Shown: positions 24,231 to 36,290 of the stretch, one piece after another
Layout of the letters: every line of letters begins with the position of its first letter
How positions within the stretch are numbered: the stretch's first letter is position 1
NCBI GenBank assembly: GCA_035771165.1
Contig: JAWNZC010000225.1
Coordinates: 1,305,501 to 1,369,500, forward strand
Source of the DNA: Paragorgia papillata
Lineage: Eukaryota; Cnidaria; Anthozoa; Scleralcyonacea; Coralliidae
Direction: 5' to 3'
Length of the DNA: 64,000 nucleotides
Notes under the pieces: model-generated
What the model saw: only the letters and a program-made list of their open reading frames with translations
Told to the model about the DNA's origin: nothing
Database searches by the model: none
Position numbers and translations under genes: made by a program

Positions 24231-25025
24231 TGGCGTCAGCCAGAATAAACCTTAAAGACTCGTCCTCACGCTTCAAAGAGTTAAAGAGATAGGTTTTAAC
24301 CCTTTGAGGCCTGGACCTCTCCCTGGGCTGAATAAAATCGTCTGGCGTTAGCCAGAATAAGCCTTAAAGACTCGTCGTCACGCTTCAAAGTGTTAAACCG
24401 ATAAGTTTTAACACTTTGAGGCCTGGACCTCTCCCTGTGCTGAATAAAATCGCCTGCGTTAGCCAGAATAAACTTTAAAGACTCGTCCTCAGGCTTCAAA
24501 GTGTTAAAGAGGTAGGTTTTAACACTTCTCCCTGTCCTGAGTAAAATCGTCTGGCGTTAGCCAGAATAAACCTTAGAGACTCGTCCTCAGGCTTCAAAAT
24601 GTTAAAGAGATAGGTTTTAACACTTTGAGGCCTGGACCTCTGGCTGTGCTGAATAAAATCGTCTGGTGTCAGCCAGAATAAACCTTAAAGACTCGTCCTC
24701 AGGCTTCAAGGTGTTAAAGAGGTAGGTTTTAACACTTCTCCCTGTGCTGAATAAAATCGTCCGGCGTCAGCCAGAATAAACCTTAAAGACTCGTCATCAG
24801 GCTTCAAAGAGTTAAAGAGATAGGTTTTAACACTTTGAGGCCTGGACCTCTCCCTGGGCTGAATAAGATCCTTTGGCGTTAGTCAGAATAAACTTTAAAG
24901 ACTCGTCCTCAGGCTACAAAATGTTAAAGAGATAGGTTTTAACACTTTGAGGCCTGGACCTCTCCTGTGCTGAATAAAATCGTCTGGCGTTAGTTGAAGA
25001 CTCGTCCTCAGGCTTCAAAGTGTTA

Positions 25026-27805
25026 AAGAGGTAGGTTTTAACACTTCTCCCTGTTCTGAATAAAATCGTCTGGCGTTAGCCAGAATAAACCTTAAAGACT
25101 CGTCCTCAGGCTTCAAAGTGTTAAAGAGGTAGGTTTTAACACTTCTCCCTGTTCTGAATAAAATCGTCTGGCGTTAGCCAGAATAAACCTTAAAGACTCG
25201 TCCTCAGGCTTCAAAGTGTTAAAGAGATAGGTTTTAACACTTTGATGCCCGGACCTCTCCCTGTGCTGCATAAAATCGTCTGGCGTTAGCCTGAATAAAC
25301 TTTAAAGACTCGTCCTCAGGCTTCAAGGTGTTAAAGAGGTAGGTTTTAAAACTTCTCCCTGTCCTGAATAAAATCGTCTGGAGTTAGCCAGATTAAACCT
25401 TAAAGACTCGTCCTCAGGCTTCAAAGTGTTAAAGAGATAGGTTCTTAACACTTTGAGGCCTGGACCTCTCCCTGTGCTGAAAAAAATCGTCTGGCGTTAG
25501 CCACAATAAGCCTTAAAGACTCGTCCTCACGCTTCAAAATGTTAAAGAGATAGGTTTTAAAGAGGTAGGTTTAAACACTTCTCCCTGTTCTGAATAAAAT
25601 CGTCTGGCGTTAGCCGCAATATACCTTTAAAGACTCGTTCTCAGGCTTCAAAATGTTAAGGAGATAGGTTTTAACACTTTGAGGCCTGGACCTCTGCCTG
25701 TGCTGCATAAAATCGTCTGGCGTCAGCCAGAATAAACCTTAAAGACTCGTCCTCAGGCTTCAAAGTGTTAAAGAGATAGGTTCTCAACACTTTGAGGCCT
25801 GGACCTCTCCCTGTGCTGAATAAAATCGTCTGGCGTTAGCCAGAATAAACCTTAAAAACTCGTCCTAACGCTTCAAAGTGTTAAAGCGATAGGTGTTAAC
25901 ACTTTGAGGCCTGGACCTCTCCCTGTGCTGAATAAAATCGTCTGGCGTCAGCCAGAATAAACTTTAAAGACTCGTCCTCAGGCTTCAAAGTGTTAAAGAG
26001 GTAGGTTTTAACACTTCTCCCTGTTCTGAATAAAATCGTCCGGCGTTAGCCAGAATAAACCTTAAAGACTCGTCCTCAGGCTTCAAAGGGTTAAAGAGAT
26101 AGGTTTTAACACTTTGAGGCCCGGACCTCTCCCTGTGCTGAATAAAATCGTCTGCCGTTAGCCAGAATAAACTTTAAAAGCTTCAAAGTGTTAAAGATAT
26201 ATGTTTTAACACTTTGAGGCCTGGACCTCTCCGGTGCTGAATAAAATCGTCTGGCGTTAGCCAGAAGAAGCCTTAAAGACTCGTCCTCACGCTTCAAAGT
26301 GTTAAAGCGATAGGTTTTAACACTTTGAGGCCTGGACCTCTCCCTGTGCTGAATAAAATCGCCTGCGTTAGCCAGAATAAACTTTAAAGACTCGCCCTCA
26401 GGCTTCAAAGTGTTAAAGAGGTAGGTTTTAACACTTCTCCCTGTTCTGAATAAAATCGTCTGGCGTTAGCCAGAATAAACCTTAAAGACTCGTCCTCAGG
26501 CTTCAAAGTGTTAAAGAGGTAGGTTTTAACACTTCTCCCTGTTCTGAATAAAATCGTCTGGCGTTAGCCAGAATAAACCTTAAAGACTCGTCCTCAGGCT
26601 TCAAAGTGTTAAAGAGATAGGTTTTAACACTTTGATGCCCGGACCTCTCCCTGTGCTGCATAAAATCGTCTGGCGTTAGCCTGAATAAACTTTAAAGACT
26701 CGTCCTCAGGCTTCAAGGTGTTAAAGAGGTAGGTTTTAAAACTTCTCCCTGTCCTGAATAAAATCGTCTGGAGTTAGCCAGATTAAACCTTAAAGACTCG
26801 TCCTCAGGCTTCAAAGTGTTAAAGAGATAGGTTCTTAACACTTTGAGGCCTGGACCTCTCCCTGTGCTGAAAAAAATCGTCTGGCGTTAGCCACAATAAG
26901 CCTTAAAGACTCGTCCTCACGCTTCAAAATGTTAAAGAGATAGGTTTTAAAGAGGTAGGTTTAAACACTTCTCCCTGTTCTGAATAAAATCGTCTGGCGT
27001 TAGCCGCAATATACCTTTAAAGACTCGTTCTCAGGCTTCAAAATGTTAAGGAGATAGGTTTTAACACTTTGAGGCCTGGACCTCTGCCTGTGCTGCATAA
27101 AATCGTCTGGCGTCAGCCAGAATAAACCTTAAAGACTCGTCCTCAGGCTTCAAAGTGTTAAAGAGATAGGTTCTCAACACTTTGAGGCCTGGACCTCTCC
27201 CTGTGCTGAATAAAATCGTCTGGCGTTAGCCAGAATAAACCTTAAAAACTCGTCCTAACGCTTCAAAGTGTTAAAGCGATAGGTGTTAACACTTTGAGGC
27301 CTGGACCTCTCCCTGTGCTGAATAAAATCGTCTGGCGTCAGCCAGAATAAACTTTAAAGACTCGTCCTCAGGCTTCAAAGTGTTAAAGAGGTAGGTTTTA
27401 ACACTTCTCCCTGTTCTGAATAAAATCGTCCGGCGTTAGCCAGAATAAACCTTAAAGACTCGTCCTCAGGCTTCAAAGGGTTAAAGAGATAGGTTTTAAC
27501 ACTTTGAGGCCCGGACCTCTCCCTGTGCTGAATAAAATCGTCTGCCGTTAGCCAGAATAAACTTTAAAAGCTTCAAAGTGTTAAAGATATATGTTTTAAC
27601 ACTTTGAGGCCTGGACCTCTCCGGTGCTGAATAAAATCGTCTGGCGTTAGCCAGAAGAAGCCTTAAAGACTCGTCCTCACGCTTCAAAGTGTTAAAGCGA
27701 TAGGTTTTAACACTTTGAGGCCTGGACCTCTCCCTGTGCTGAATAAAATCGCCTGCGTTAGCCAGAATAAACTTTAAAGACTCGCCCTCAGGCTTCAAAG
27801 TGTTA
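25026..27805 (+). repeat. 1,390-bp higher-order repeat, two tandem copies
   Basis: Copies run 25026-26415 and 26416-27805. TTTGATGCCCGG, a rare variant, lies at 25241 and 26631, exactly 1,390 bp apart, and the two 100-codon minus-strand shadows at 26106 and 27496 show the same spacing. I compared long stretches of the two copies and found no differences. The block includes A, B and C units, the compound AAAGAGATAGGTTTT plus B junction, and the CTGAAAAAAATCG marker. Confidence 0.95.
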
Positions 27806-28339
27806 AAGAGGTAGGTTTTAACACTTCTCCCTGTCCTGAATAAAATCGTCTGGCGTCAGCCAGAATAAACTTTAAAGACTCGTCCTCAGGCTTCAAAGAG
27901 TTAAAGAGATAGGTTTTAACACTTTGAGGCCTGGACCTCTCCCTGGGCTGAATAAAATCCTCTAGCGTTAGTCAGAATAAACTTTAAAGACTCTTCCTCA
28001 GGCTTCGAAATGTTAAAGAGATAGGTTTTAACACTTTGAGGCCTGGAGCTCTGCCTGTGCTGAATAAAATCGTCTGGCGTCAGCCAGAATAAACCTTAAA
28101 GACTCGTCCTCAGGCTTCAAAGTGTTAAAGAGATAGGTTCTCAACACTTTGAGGCCTGGACCTCTCCCTGTGCTGAATAAAATCGTCTGGCGTTAGCCAG
28201 AATAAACCTTAAAAACTCGTCCTAACGCTTCAAAGTGTTAAAGCGATAGGTGTTAACACTTTGAGGCCTGGACCTCTCCCTGTGCTGAATAAAATCGTCT
28301 GGCGTCAGCCAGAATAAACTTTAAAGACTCGTCCTCAGG

Positions 28340-29754
28340 CTTCAAAGAGTTAAAGAGATAGGTTTTAACACTTTGAGGCCTGGACCTCTCCCTGGGCTGA
28401 ATAAAATCCTCTAGCGTTAGTCAGAATAAACTTTAAAGACTCGTCCTCAGGCTTCGAAATGTTAAAGAGATAGGTTTTAACACTTTGAGGCCTGGAGCTC
28501 TGCCTGTGCTGAATAAAATCGTCTGGCGTTAGTTGAAGACTCGTGCTCAGGCTTCAAAGTGTTAAAGAGGTAGGTTTTAACACTTCTCCCTGTTCTGAAT
28601 AAAATCGTCTGCCGTTACCAGAATAAACCTTAAAGACTCGTCCTCAGGCTTCAAAGAGTTAAAGAGATAGGTCTTAACACTTTGAGGCCCGGACCTCTCC
28701 CTTTGCTGAATAAAATCGTCTGGCGTTAGCCTGAATAAACTTTAAAGACTCGTCCTCAGGCTTCAAGGTGTTAAAGAGGTAGGTTTTAACACTTCTCCCC
28801 GTGCTGAATAAAATCGTCTGGCGTTAGCCAGAATAAACCTTAAAGACTCGTCCTCAGGTTTCAAAGAGTTAAAGAGATAGGTTTTAACACTTTGAGGCCC
28901 GGACCTCTCCCTGTGCTGAATAAAATCGTCTGGCGTTAGCCAGAATAAACTTTAAAAGCTTCAAAGTGTTAAAGAGATATGGTTTAACACTTTGAGGCCT
29001 GGACCTCTCCTGTGCTGAATAAAATCGTCTCGCGTCAGCCAGAATAAACCTTAAAGACTCGTCCTCTCGCTTCAAAGTGTTAAAGCGATAGGTTTTAACA
29101 CTTTGAAGCCTGGACCTCTCCTGTGCTGAATAAAATCGTCTGGCGTCAGCCAGAATAAACCTTAAAGACTCGTCCTGACGCATCAAAGTGTTAAAGAGAT
29201 AGGTTTTTAACACTTTGAGGCCTGGACCTCTCCCTGTGCTGAATAAAATCGTCTGGCGTTAGCCAAAATAAGCCTTAAAGACTCGTCCTCACGCTTCAAA
29301 GTGTTAAAGCGATATGTTTTAATACTTTGAGGCCTGGACCTCTCCCTGTGCTGAACAAAATCGTCTGCCGTTAGCCAGAATAAACCTTAAAGACTCCTCC
29401 TCAGGCTTCAAAGTGTTAAAGAGATAGGTTTTAACACTTTAGGGCCTGGACCTCTCCCTGTGCTGAACAAAATCGTCTGGCGTTAGCCCGAATAAACCTG
29501 AAAGACTCGCCCTCAGGCTTCAAAGTGTTAAAGAGATAGGTTTTAACACTTTGAGGCCTGGACCTCTCCCTGTGCTGAACAAAATCGTCTGGCGTTAGCC
29601 CGAATAAACCTGAACGACTCGTCCTCAGGCTTCAAAGTGTTAAAGAGATAGGTTTTAACACTTTGAGGCCTGGACCTCTCCCTGGGCTGAATAAAATGCT
29701 CTGGCGTCAGTCAAAATAAACTTTAAAGACTCGTCCTCAGGCTTCAAAGTGTTA
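28340..29754 (+). repeat. Segmental duplication within the satellite, left copy (partner at about 31035-32455)
   Basis: Offset of 2,695 bp. CCTCTAGCG at 28408 matches 31103, the CTCGTGCTCAGGCTTC B-unit junction near 28541 matches about 31236, and GTCCTCTCGC at 29061 matches 31756. Also shared are the shortened GCCGTTACCAG near 28610 and the GACGCATCAAAG unit near 29178. Confidence 0.82.
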
Positions 29755-30740
29755 AAGAGATAGGTTCTTAACACTTTGAGGCCTGGACCTCTCCCTGTGC
29801 TGAAAAAAATCGTCTGGCGTTAGCCACAATAAGCCTTAAAGACTCGTCCTCACGCTTCTAAATGTTAAAGAGATAGGTTTTAAAGAGGTAGGTTTTAATA
29901 CTTCTCCCTGTTCTGAATAAAATCGTCTGGCGTTAGCCGCAATATACCTTTAAAGACTCGTTCTCAGGCTTCAAAATGTTAAGGAGATAGGTTTTAACAC
30001 TTTGAGGCCTGGACCTCTGCCTGTGCTGAATAAAATCGTCTGGCGTCAGCCAGAATAAACCTTAAAGACTCGTCCTCAGGCTTCAAAGTGTTAAAGAGAT
30101 AGGTTCTCAACACTTTGAGGCCTGGACCTCTCCCTGTGCTGAATAAAATCGTCTGGCGTTAGCCAGAATAAACCTTAAAGACTCGTCCTAACGCTTCAAA
30201 GTGTTAAAGCGATAGGTGTTAACACACTTTGAGGCCTGGACCTCTCCCTGTGCTGAATAAAATCGTCTGGCGTCAGCCAGAATAAACTTTAAAGACTCGT
30301 CCTCAGGCTTCAAAGTGTTAAAGAGGTAGGTTTTAACACTTCTCCCTGTTCTGAATAAAATCGTCCGGCGTTAGCCAGAATAAACCTTAAAGACTCGTCC
30401 TCAGGCTTCAAAGGGTTAAAGAGATAGGTTTTAACACTTTGAGGCCCGGACCTCTCCCTGTGCTGAATAAAATCGTCTGCCGTTAGCCAGAATAAACTTT
30501 AAAAGCTTCAAAGTGTTAAAGATATATGTTTTAACACTTTGAGGCCTGGACCTCTCCGGTGCTGAATAAAATCGTCTGGCGTTAGCCAGAAGAAGCCTTA
30601 AAGACTCGTCCTCACGCTTCAAAGTGTTAAAGCGATAGGTTTTAACACTTTGAGGCCTGGACCTCTCCCTGTGCTGAATAAAATCGCCTGCGTTAGCCAG
30701 AATAAACTTTAAAGACTCGCCCTCAGGCTTCAAAGTGTTA
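29755..30740 (+). repeat. Third, 5'-truncated copy of the 1,390-bp HOR
   Basis: From the GGTTCTTAAC / CTGAAAAAAATCG unit at 29755 the order matches 26822-27805 at an offset of 2,933-2,935 bp. A 2-bp insertion (TTAACACACTTTG near 30223) accounts for the shift. It ends where copy 2 ends, followed by an AAGAGCTAGG B unit. The first about 406 bp of the HOR is absent. Confidence 0.85.
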
Positions 30741-31034
30741 AAGAGCTAGGTTTTAACACTTCTCCCTGTCCTGAATAAAATCGTCTGGCGTCAGCCAGAA
30801 GAAGCCTTAAAGACTCGTCCTCACGCTTCAAAGTGTTAAAGCGATAGGTTTTAACACTTTGAGGCCTGGACCTCTCCCTGTGCTGAATAAAATCGCCTGC
30901 GTTAGCCAGAATAAACTTTAAAGACTCGCCCTCAGGCTTCAAAGTGTTAAAGAGGTAGGTTTTAACACTTCTCCCTGTCCTGAATAAAATCGTCTGGCGT
31001 CAGCCAGAATAAACTTTAAAGACTCGTCCTCAGG

Positions 31035-32455
31035 CTTCAAAGAGTTAAAGAGATAGGTTTTAACACTTTGAGGCCTGGACCTCTCCCTGGGCTGAATAAA
31101 ATCCTCTAGCGTTAGTCAGAATAAACTTTAAAGACTCGTCCTCAGGCTTCGAAATGTTAAAGAGATAGGTTTTAACACTTTGAGGCCTGGAGCTCTGCCT
31201 GTGCTGAATAAAATCGTCTGGCGTTAGTTGAAGACTCGTGCTCAGGCTTCAAAGTGTTAAAGAGGTAGGTTTTAACACTTCTCCCTGTTCTGAATAAAAT
31301 CGTCTGCCGTTACCAGAATAAACCTTAAAGACTCGTCCTCAGGCTTCAAAGAGTTAAAGAGATAGGTCTTAACACTTTGAGGCCCGGACCTCTCCCTGTG
31401 CTGAATAAAATCGTCTGGCGTTAGCCTGAATAAACTTTAAAGACTCGTCCTCAGGCTTCAAGGTGTTAAAGAGGTAGGTTTTAACACTTCTCCCCGTGCT
31501 GAATAAAATCGTCTGGCGTTAGCCAGAATAAACCTTAAAGACTCGTCCTCAGGCTTCAAAGAGTTAAAGAGATAGGTTTTAACACTTTGAGGCCCGGACC
31601 TCTCCCTGTGCTGAATAAAATCGTCTGGCGTTAGCCAGAATAAACTTTAAAAGCTTCAAAGTGTTAAAGAGATATGGTTTAACACTTTGAGGCCTGGACC
31701 TCTCCTGTGCTGAATAAAATCGTCTCGCGTCAGCCAGAATAAACCTTAAAGACTCGTCCTCTCGCTTCAAAGTGTTAAAGCGATAGGGTTCGATAGGTTT
31801 TAACACTTTGAAGCCTGGACCTCTCCTGTGCTGAATAAAATCGTCTGGCGTCAGCCAGAATAAACCTTAAAGACTCGTCCTGGACGCATCAAAGTGTTAA
31901 AGAGATAGGTTTTTAACACTTTGAGGCCTGGACCTCTCCCTGTGCTGAATAAAATCGTCTGGCGTTAGCCAGAATAAGCCTTAAAGACTCGTCCTCACGC
32001 TTCAAAGTGTTAAAGCGATATGTTTTAATACTTTGAGGCCTGGCCTGGACCTCCCCTGTGCTGAACAAAAACAAAATAATCGTCCTAGCCGTTAGCCAGA
32101 ATAAACCTTAAAGACTCCTCCTCAGGCTTCAAAGTGTTAAAGAGATAGGTTTTAACACTTTAGGGCCTGGACCTCTCCCTGTGCTGAACAAAATCGTCTG
32201 GCGTTAGCCCGAATAAACCTGAAAGACTCGCCCTCAGGCTTCAAAGTGTTAAAGAGATAGGTTTTAACACTTTGAGGCCTGGACCTCTCCCTGTGCTGAA
32301 CAAAATCGTCTGGCGTTAGCCCGAATAAACCTGAACGACTCGTCCTCAGGCTTCAAAGTGTTAAAGAGATAGGTTTTAACACTATGAGGCCTGGACCTCT
32401 CCCTGGGCTGAATAAAATGCTCTGGCGTCAGTCAAAATAAACTTTAAAGACTCGT
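31035..32455 (+). repeat. Segmental duplication within the satellite, right copy (partner at about 28340-29754)
   Basis: Same order as 28340-29754. Local damage is present: an inserted GGTTCGATAG-type duplication near 31785-31800, CCTGGACGC near 31880, and a disturbed unit near 32040-32090 (GGCCTGGCCTGGACC followed by CAAAAACAAAATAATCG). Confidence 0.8.
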
Positions 32456-33640
32456 CCTCAGGCTTCAAAGTGTTAAAGAGATAGGTTCTTAACACTTTGC
32501 GGCCTGGACCTCTCCCTGTGCTTAATAAAATCGTCTGGCGTTAGCCAGAACAAGCCTTAAAGACTCGTCCTCACGCTTCAAAGTATTAAAGCGATAGGTT
32601 CTAACACTTTAAGACCTGGACCTCTCCCTGTGCTGAATAAAATCGTCTGGCGTTAGCCAGAATAAACTTTAAAAGCTTCAAAGTGTTAAAGAGATATGGT
32701 TTAACACTTTGAGGCCTGGACCTCTCCTGTGCTGAATAAAATCGTCTCGCGTCAGCCAGAATAAACCTTAAAGACTCGTCCCCTCGCTTCAAAGTGTTAA
32801 AGCGATAGGTTTTAACACTTTGAAGCCTGGACCTCTCCTGTGCTGAATAAAATCGTCTGGCGTCAGCCAGAATAAACCTTAAAGACTCGTCCTCACGCAT
32901 CAAAGTGTTAAAGAGATAGGTTTTTAACACTTTGAGGCCTGGACCTCTCCCTGTGCTGAATAAAATCGTCTGGCGTTAGCCAAAATAAGCCTTAAAGACT
33001 CGTCCTCACGCTTCAAAGTGTTAAAGCGATATGTTTTAATACTTTGAGGCCTGGACCTCTCCCTGTGCTGAACAAAATCGTCTGCCGTTAGCCAGAATAA
33101 ACCTTAAAGACTCCTCCTCAGGCTTCAAAGTGTTAAAGAGATAGGTTTTAACACTTTAGGGCCTGGACCTCTCCCTGTGCTGAACAAAATCGTCTGGCGT
33201 TAGCCCGAATAAACCTGAAAGACTCGCCCTCAGGCTTCAAAGTGTTAAAGAGATAGGTTTTAACACTTTGAGGCCTGGACCTCTCCCTGTGCTGAACAAA
33301 ATCGTCTGGCGTTAGCCCCGACCTGAACCTGAACTCGTCCTCAGGCTTCAAAGTGTTAAAGAGATAGGTTTTAACACTTTGAGGCCTGGACCTCTCCCTG
33401 GGCTGAATAAAATGCTCTGGCGTCAGTCAAAATAAACTTTAAAGACTCGTCCTCAGGCTTCAAAGTGTTAAAGAGATAGGTTCTTAACACTTTGCGGCCT
33501 GGACCTCTCCCTGTGCTTAATAAAATCGTCTGGCGTTAGCCAGAACAAGCCTTAAAGACTCGTCCTCACGCTTCAAAGTATTAAAGCGATAGGTTCTAAC
33601 ACTTTAAGACCTGGACCTCTCCCTGTTCTGAATAAAATCG
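31669..33640 (+). repeat. About 1.0-kb higher-order repeat, two tandem copies
   Basis: The GATATGGTTTAACAC unit at about 31672 recurs at 32693 (1,021 bp), and CACTTTGCGGCC near 32493 recurs near 33488 (about 995 bp). The length difference fits the extra bases around 31790 and 32060 in copy 1. Shared markers are GATATGTTTTAATAC, CTTTAGGGCC, GCCCGAATAAACCTG, AAATGCTCTGG and CACTTTAAGACC. Copy 2 ends near 33640, where CTGTTCTG and GCCTGCG replace the C unit. Confidence 0.8.
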
Positions 33641-35120
33641 CCTGCGTTAGCCAGAATAATCTTTAAAGACTCGTCCTCAGGCTTCAAAGTGTTAAAGAGG
33701 TAGGTTTTAACACTTCTCCCTGTCCTGAATAAAATCGTCTTGCGTTAGCCAGAATAAACCTTAAAGACTCGTCCTCACGCTTCAAAGTGTTAAAGAGATA
33801 GGTTTTAACACTTTGAGGCCTGGACCTCTCCCTGTGCTGAACAAAATCGTCTGGCGTTAGCCAGAATAAACCTTAAAGACTCGTCCTCAGGCTTCAAAGT
33901 GTTAAAGAGATAGGTTTTAACACTTTGAGGCCTGGACCTCTCCCTGGGCTGAATAAAATGCTCTCGCGTCAGTCAAAATAAACTTTAAAGACTCGTCCTC
34001 AGGCTTCAAAGTGTTAAAGAGATAGGTTCTTAACACTTTGAGACCTGGACTCTCCCTGTGCTGAATAAAATCATCTGGCGTTAGCCAAAATAAAGATTAA
34101 AGACTCGTGCTCAGGCTTCAAAGAGTTAAAGAGATAGGTTTTAACACTTTGAGGCCCGGACCTCTCCCTGTGCTGAATAAAATCGTCTGGCGTTAGCCAG
34201 AATAAACTTTAAAAGCTTCAAAGTGTTAAAGAGATAGGTTTTAACACTTTGAGGCCTGGACCTCTGCCTGTGCTGAATAAAATCATCTGGCGTTAGCCAA
34301 AATAAACATTAAAGACTCGTGCTCAGGCTTCAAAGAGTTAAAGAGATAGGATTCAACACTTTGAGGCCCGGACCTCTCCCTGTGCTGAATAAAATCGTCT
34401 GGCGTCAGCCAGAATAAACTTTAAAATCTCCAAAGTGTTAAAGAGATCTGGTTTAACACTTTGAGGCCTGGAGCTCTCCTGTGCTGAATAAAATCGTCTC
34501 GCGTCTGCCAGAATAAACCTTAAAAACTCGTCCTCTCGCTTCAAAGTGTTAAAGAGATAGGTTTTTAACACTTTGAGGCCTGGACCTCTCCCTGTGCTGA
34601 ATAAAATCGTCTGGCGTTAGCCAGAATAAGCCTAAAAGACTCGTCCTCACGCTTCAAAGTGTTAAAGCGATAGGTTTTAACACTTTGAGGCCTGGACCTC
34701 TCCCTGTGCTGAATAACATCGCCTGCGTTAGCCAGAATAAACTTTAAAGACTCGTCCTCAGGCTTCAAAGTGTTAAAGAGGTAGGTTTTAACACTTCTCC
34801 CTGTCCTGAATAAAATCGTCTGGCGTTAGCCATAATAAACCTTAAAGACTCGTCCTCAGGCTTCAAGATGTTAAAGAGATAGGTTTTAACACTTCCAGGC
34901 CTGGACCTCTGCCTGTGCTGCATAAAATCGTCTGGCGTCAGCCAGAATAAACCTTAAAGACTCGTCCTCAGGCTTCAAAGAGTTAAAGAGATAGGTTTTA
35001 ACACTTTGAGGCCTAGACCTCTTCCTGGGCTGAATAAAATCCTCTGGCGTCAGTCAGAATAAACTTTAAAGACTCGTCCTCAGGATTCAAAATGTTAAAG
35101 AGATAGGTTTTAACACCTTG

Positions 35121-36290
35121 AGGCCTGGCTTCCACTGTAAAAAAAATAGGTCAGAATAAACTTTAAAGACTCGCCTGGTATCAGTCAAGTTTAATAGATA
35201 AATTAACACTTTGGGCCCTCAGGTTAGTGCTGAATAGTCTTTAGCCAAATAAACTTGTCAGGCTGTGATTAAAAGAGATAGTTTTCACACTTTGTCGCAT
35301 CTAGGCGTCTCGGAGAATTAAAATTTTCTTGCTGGCGTCCTGTACCTTAAAACTCGTTAAAGACACGTCCCAGGCTCAAATTATTAAAGAGATAGGTTTT
35401 AACACTTTGAGGCCTGGACCTTCTGCCTGTGCTGAACAAAATCATCTGGCGTAAAGCCAGAATAAACAATCAAAGACTCGTCCCCAGGCTTCAAAGAGTT
35501 AAAGAAGAGTAGGTTTTAACACCCACCCTGAGCCGAATAAAAACTCGTCCTTAGTGCAGAAATAAAATCGATGGCGTTAAAGCTTCAAAAGTTTGTGTTG
35601 GAAAGAAGGATATGTTTTAACACTTTGAGGCCTTCACCTGTCTGAATAAAATCCTCGCGTCAGCCAGAATAAACTTAAAGACTCGTCCTCAGGCGTCAAA
35701 GTGTTAAAGAGATAGGTTTTTAACACTTTGAGCCTGACCTCACCCTGTGCTGAATAGTAATAAAAGACTCGTCCTCAGGCTTCAAAGTGTTAAAGAGATA
35801 GGTTTTAACACATGAGGCCTGGACCTCTCCCTGTGCTGAATAAAATCGTCTGGCGTTAGTCCAGAAAAAACTTTAAAACTCGTCAGGGCTTCAAAGTGAG
35901 ATAGGTTTTAACACTGGACCTCTCCTTTGCGGAATAAATCGTCTGGCGTTAGCCAGAATAAATAAACTTCCCCAGGATTCAAAGTGTTAAAGAGATAGTT
36001 TTAACACTTTGAGGCCTGGACCTCTGTCTGATAAAATCGTAGCAGAATAATAACTTAAAGACTCGTCCTCAGGCTTCAAAGTGTTAAAGAGATAGGTTTT
36101 AACACTTTGAGGCCTGGACCTCTCCTGGGCTGTAATAAAATGCTCTGTCGTCTGGCGTCAGTCAGAATAAACTTTAAAGACTCGTCCTCAGGCTTCAAAG
36201 TGTTAAAGAGATACGGTTTAAACACTTTGAGGCCTGGAACACTGCCTGTGCTGCCTTAACATCGCCTGCAATTAGCTTCAGAATAAAGTT
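35121..36290 (+). repeat. Satellite with many small indels (transition into the scrambled patch)
   Basis: From CTTGAGGCCTGGCTTCCACTG at about 35115 monomers lose regular length. Many single-base insertions and deletions, truncated units and rearranged words appear, though the motif order stays recognisable (TTAAAGAGATAGG, CACTTTGAGGCC, CTCGTCCTCAGG). No other sequence family was seen. Confidence 0.8.

Larger units (their letters stand above)
16390..35120 (+). repeat. Satellite array, middle block (well preserved)
   Basis: Same head-to-tail family in the same orientation as the left block. B units are common and often run consecutively: near 18391-18780 steps of 98 bp recur, for example unit starts 98 bp apart at 18391 and 18489. 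Regularity is high to about 35120, where the consensus abruptly becomes indel-rich. Stretches outside the named HORs and duplications (17801-19519, 22224-23064, 33650-35120) contain only satellite monomers. Confidence 0.97.
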
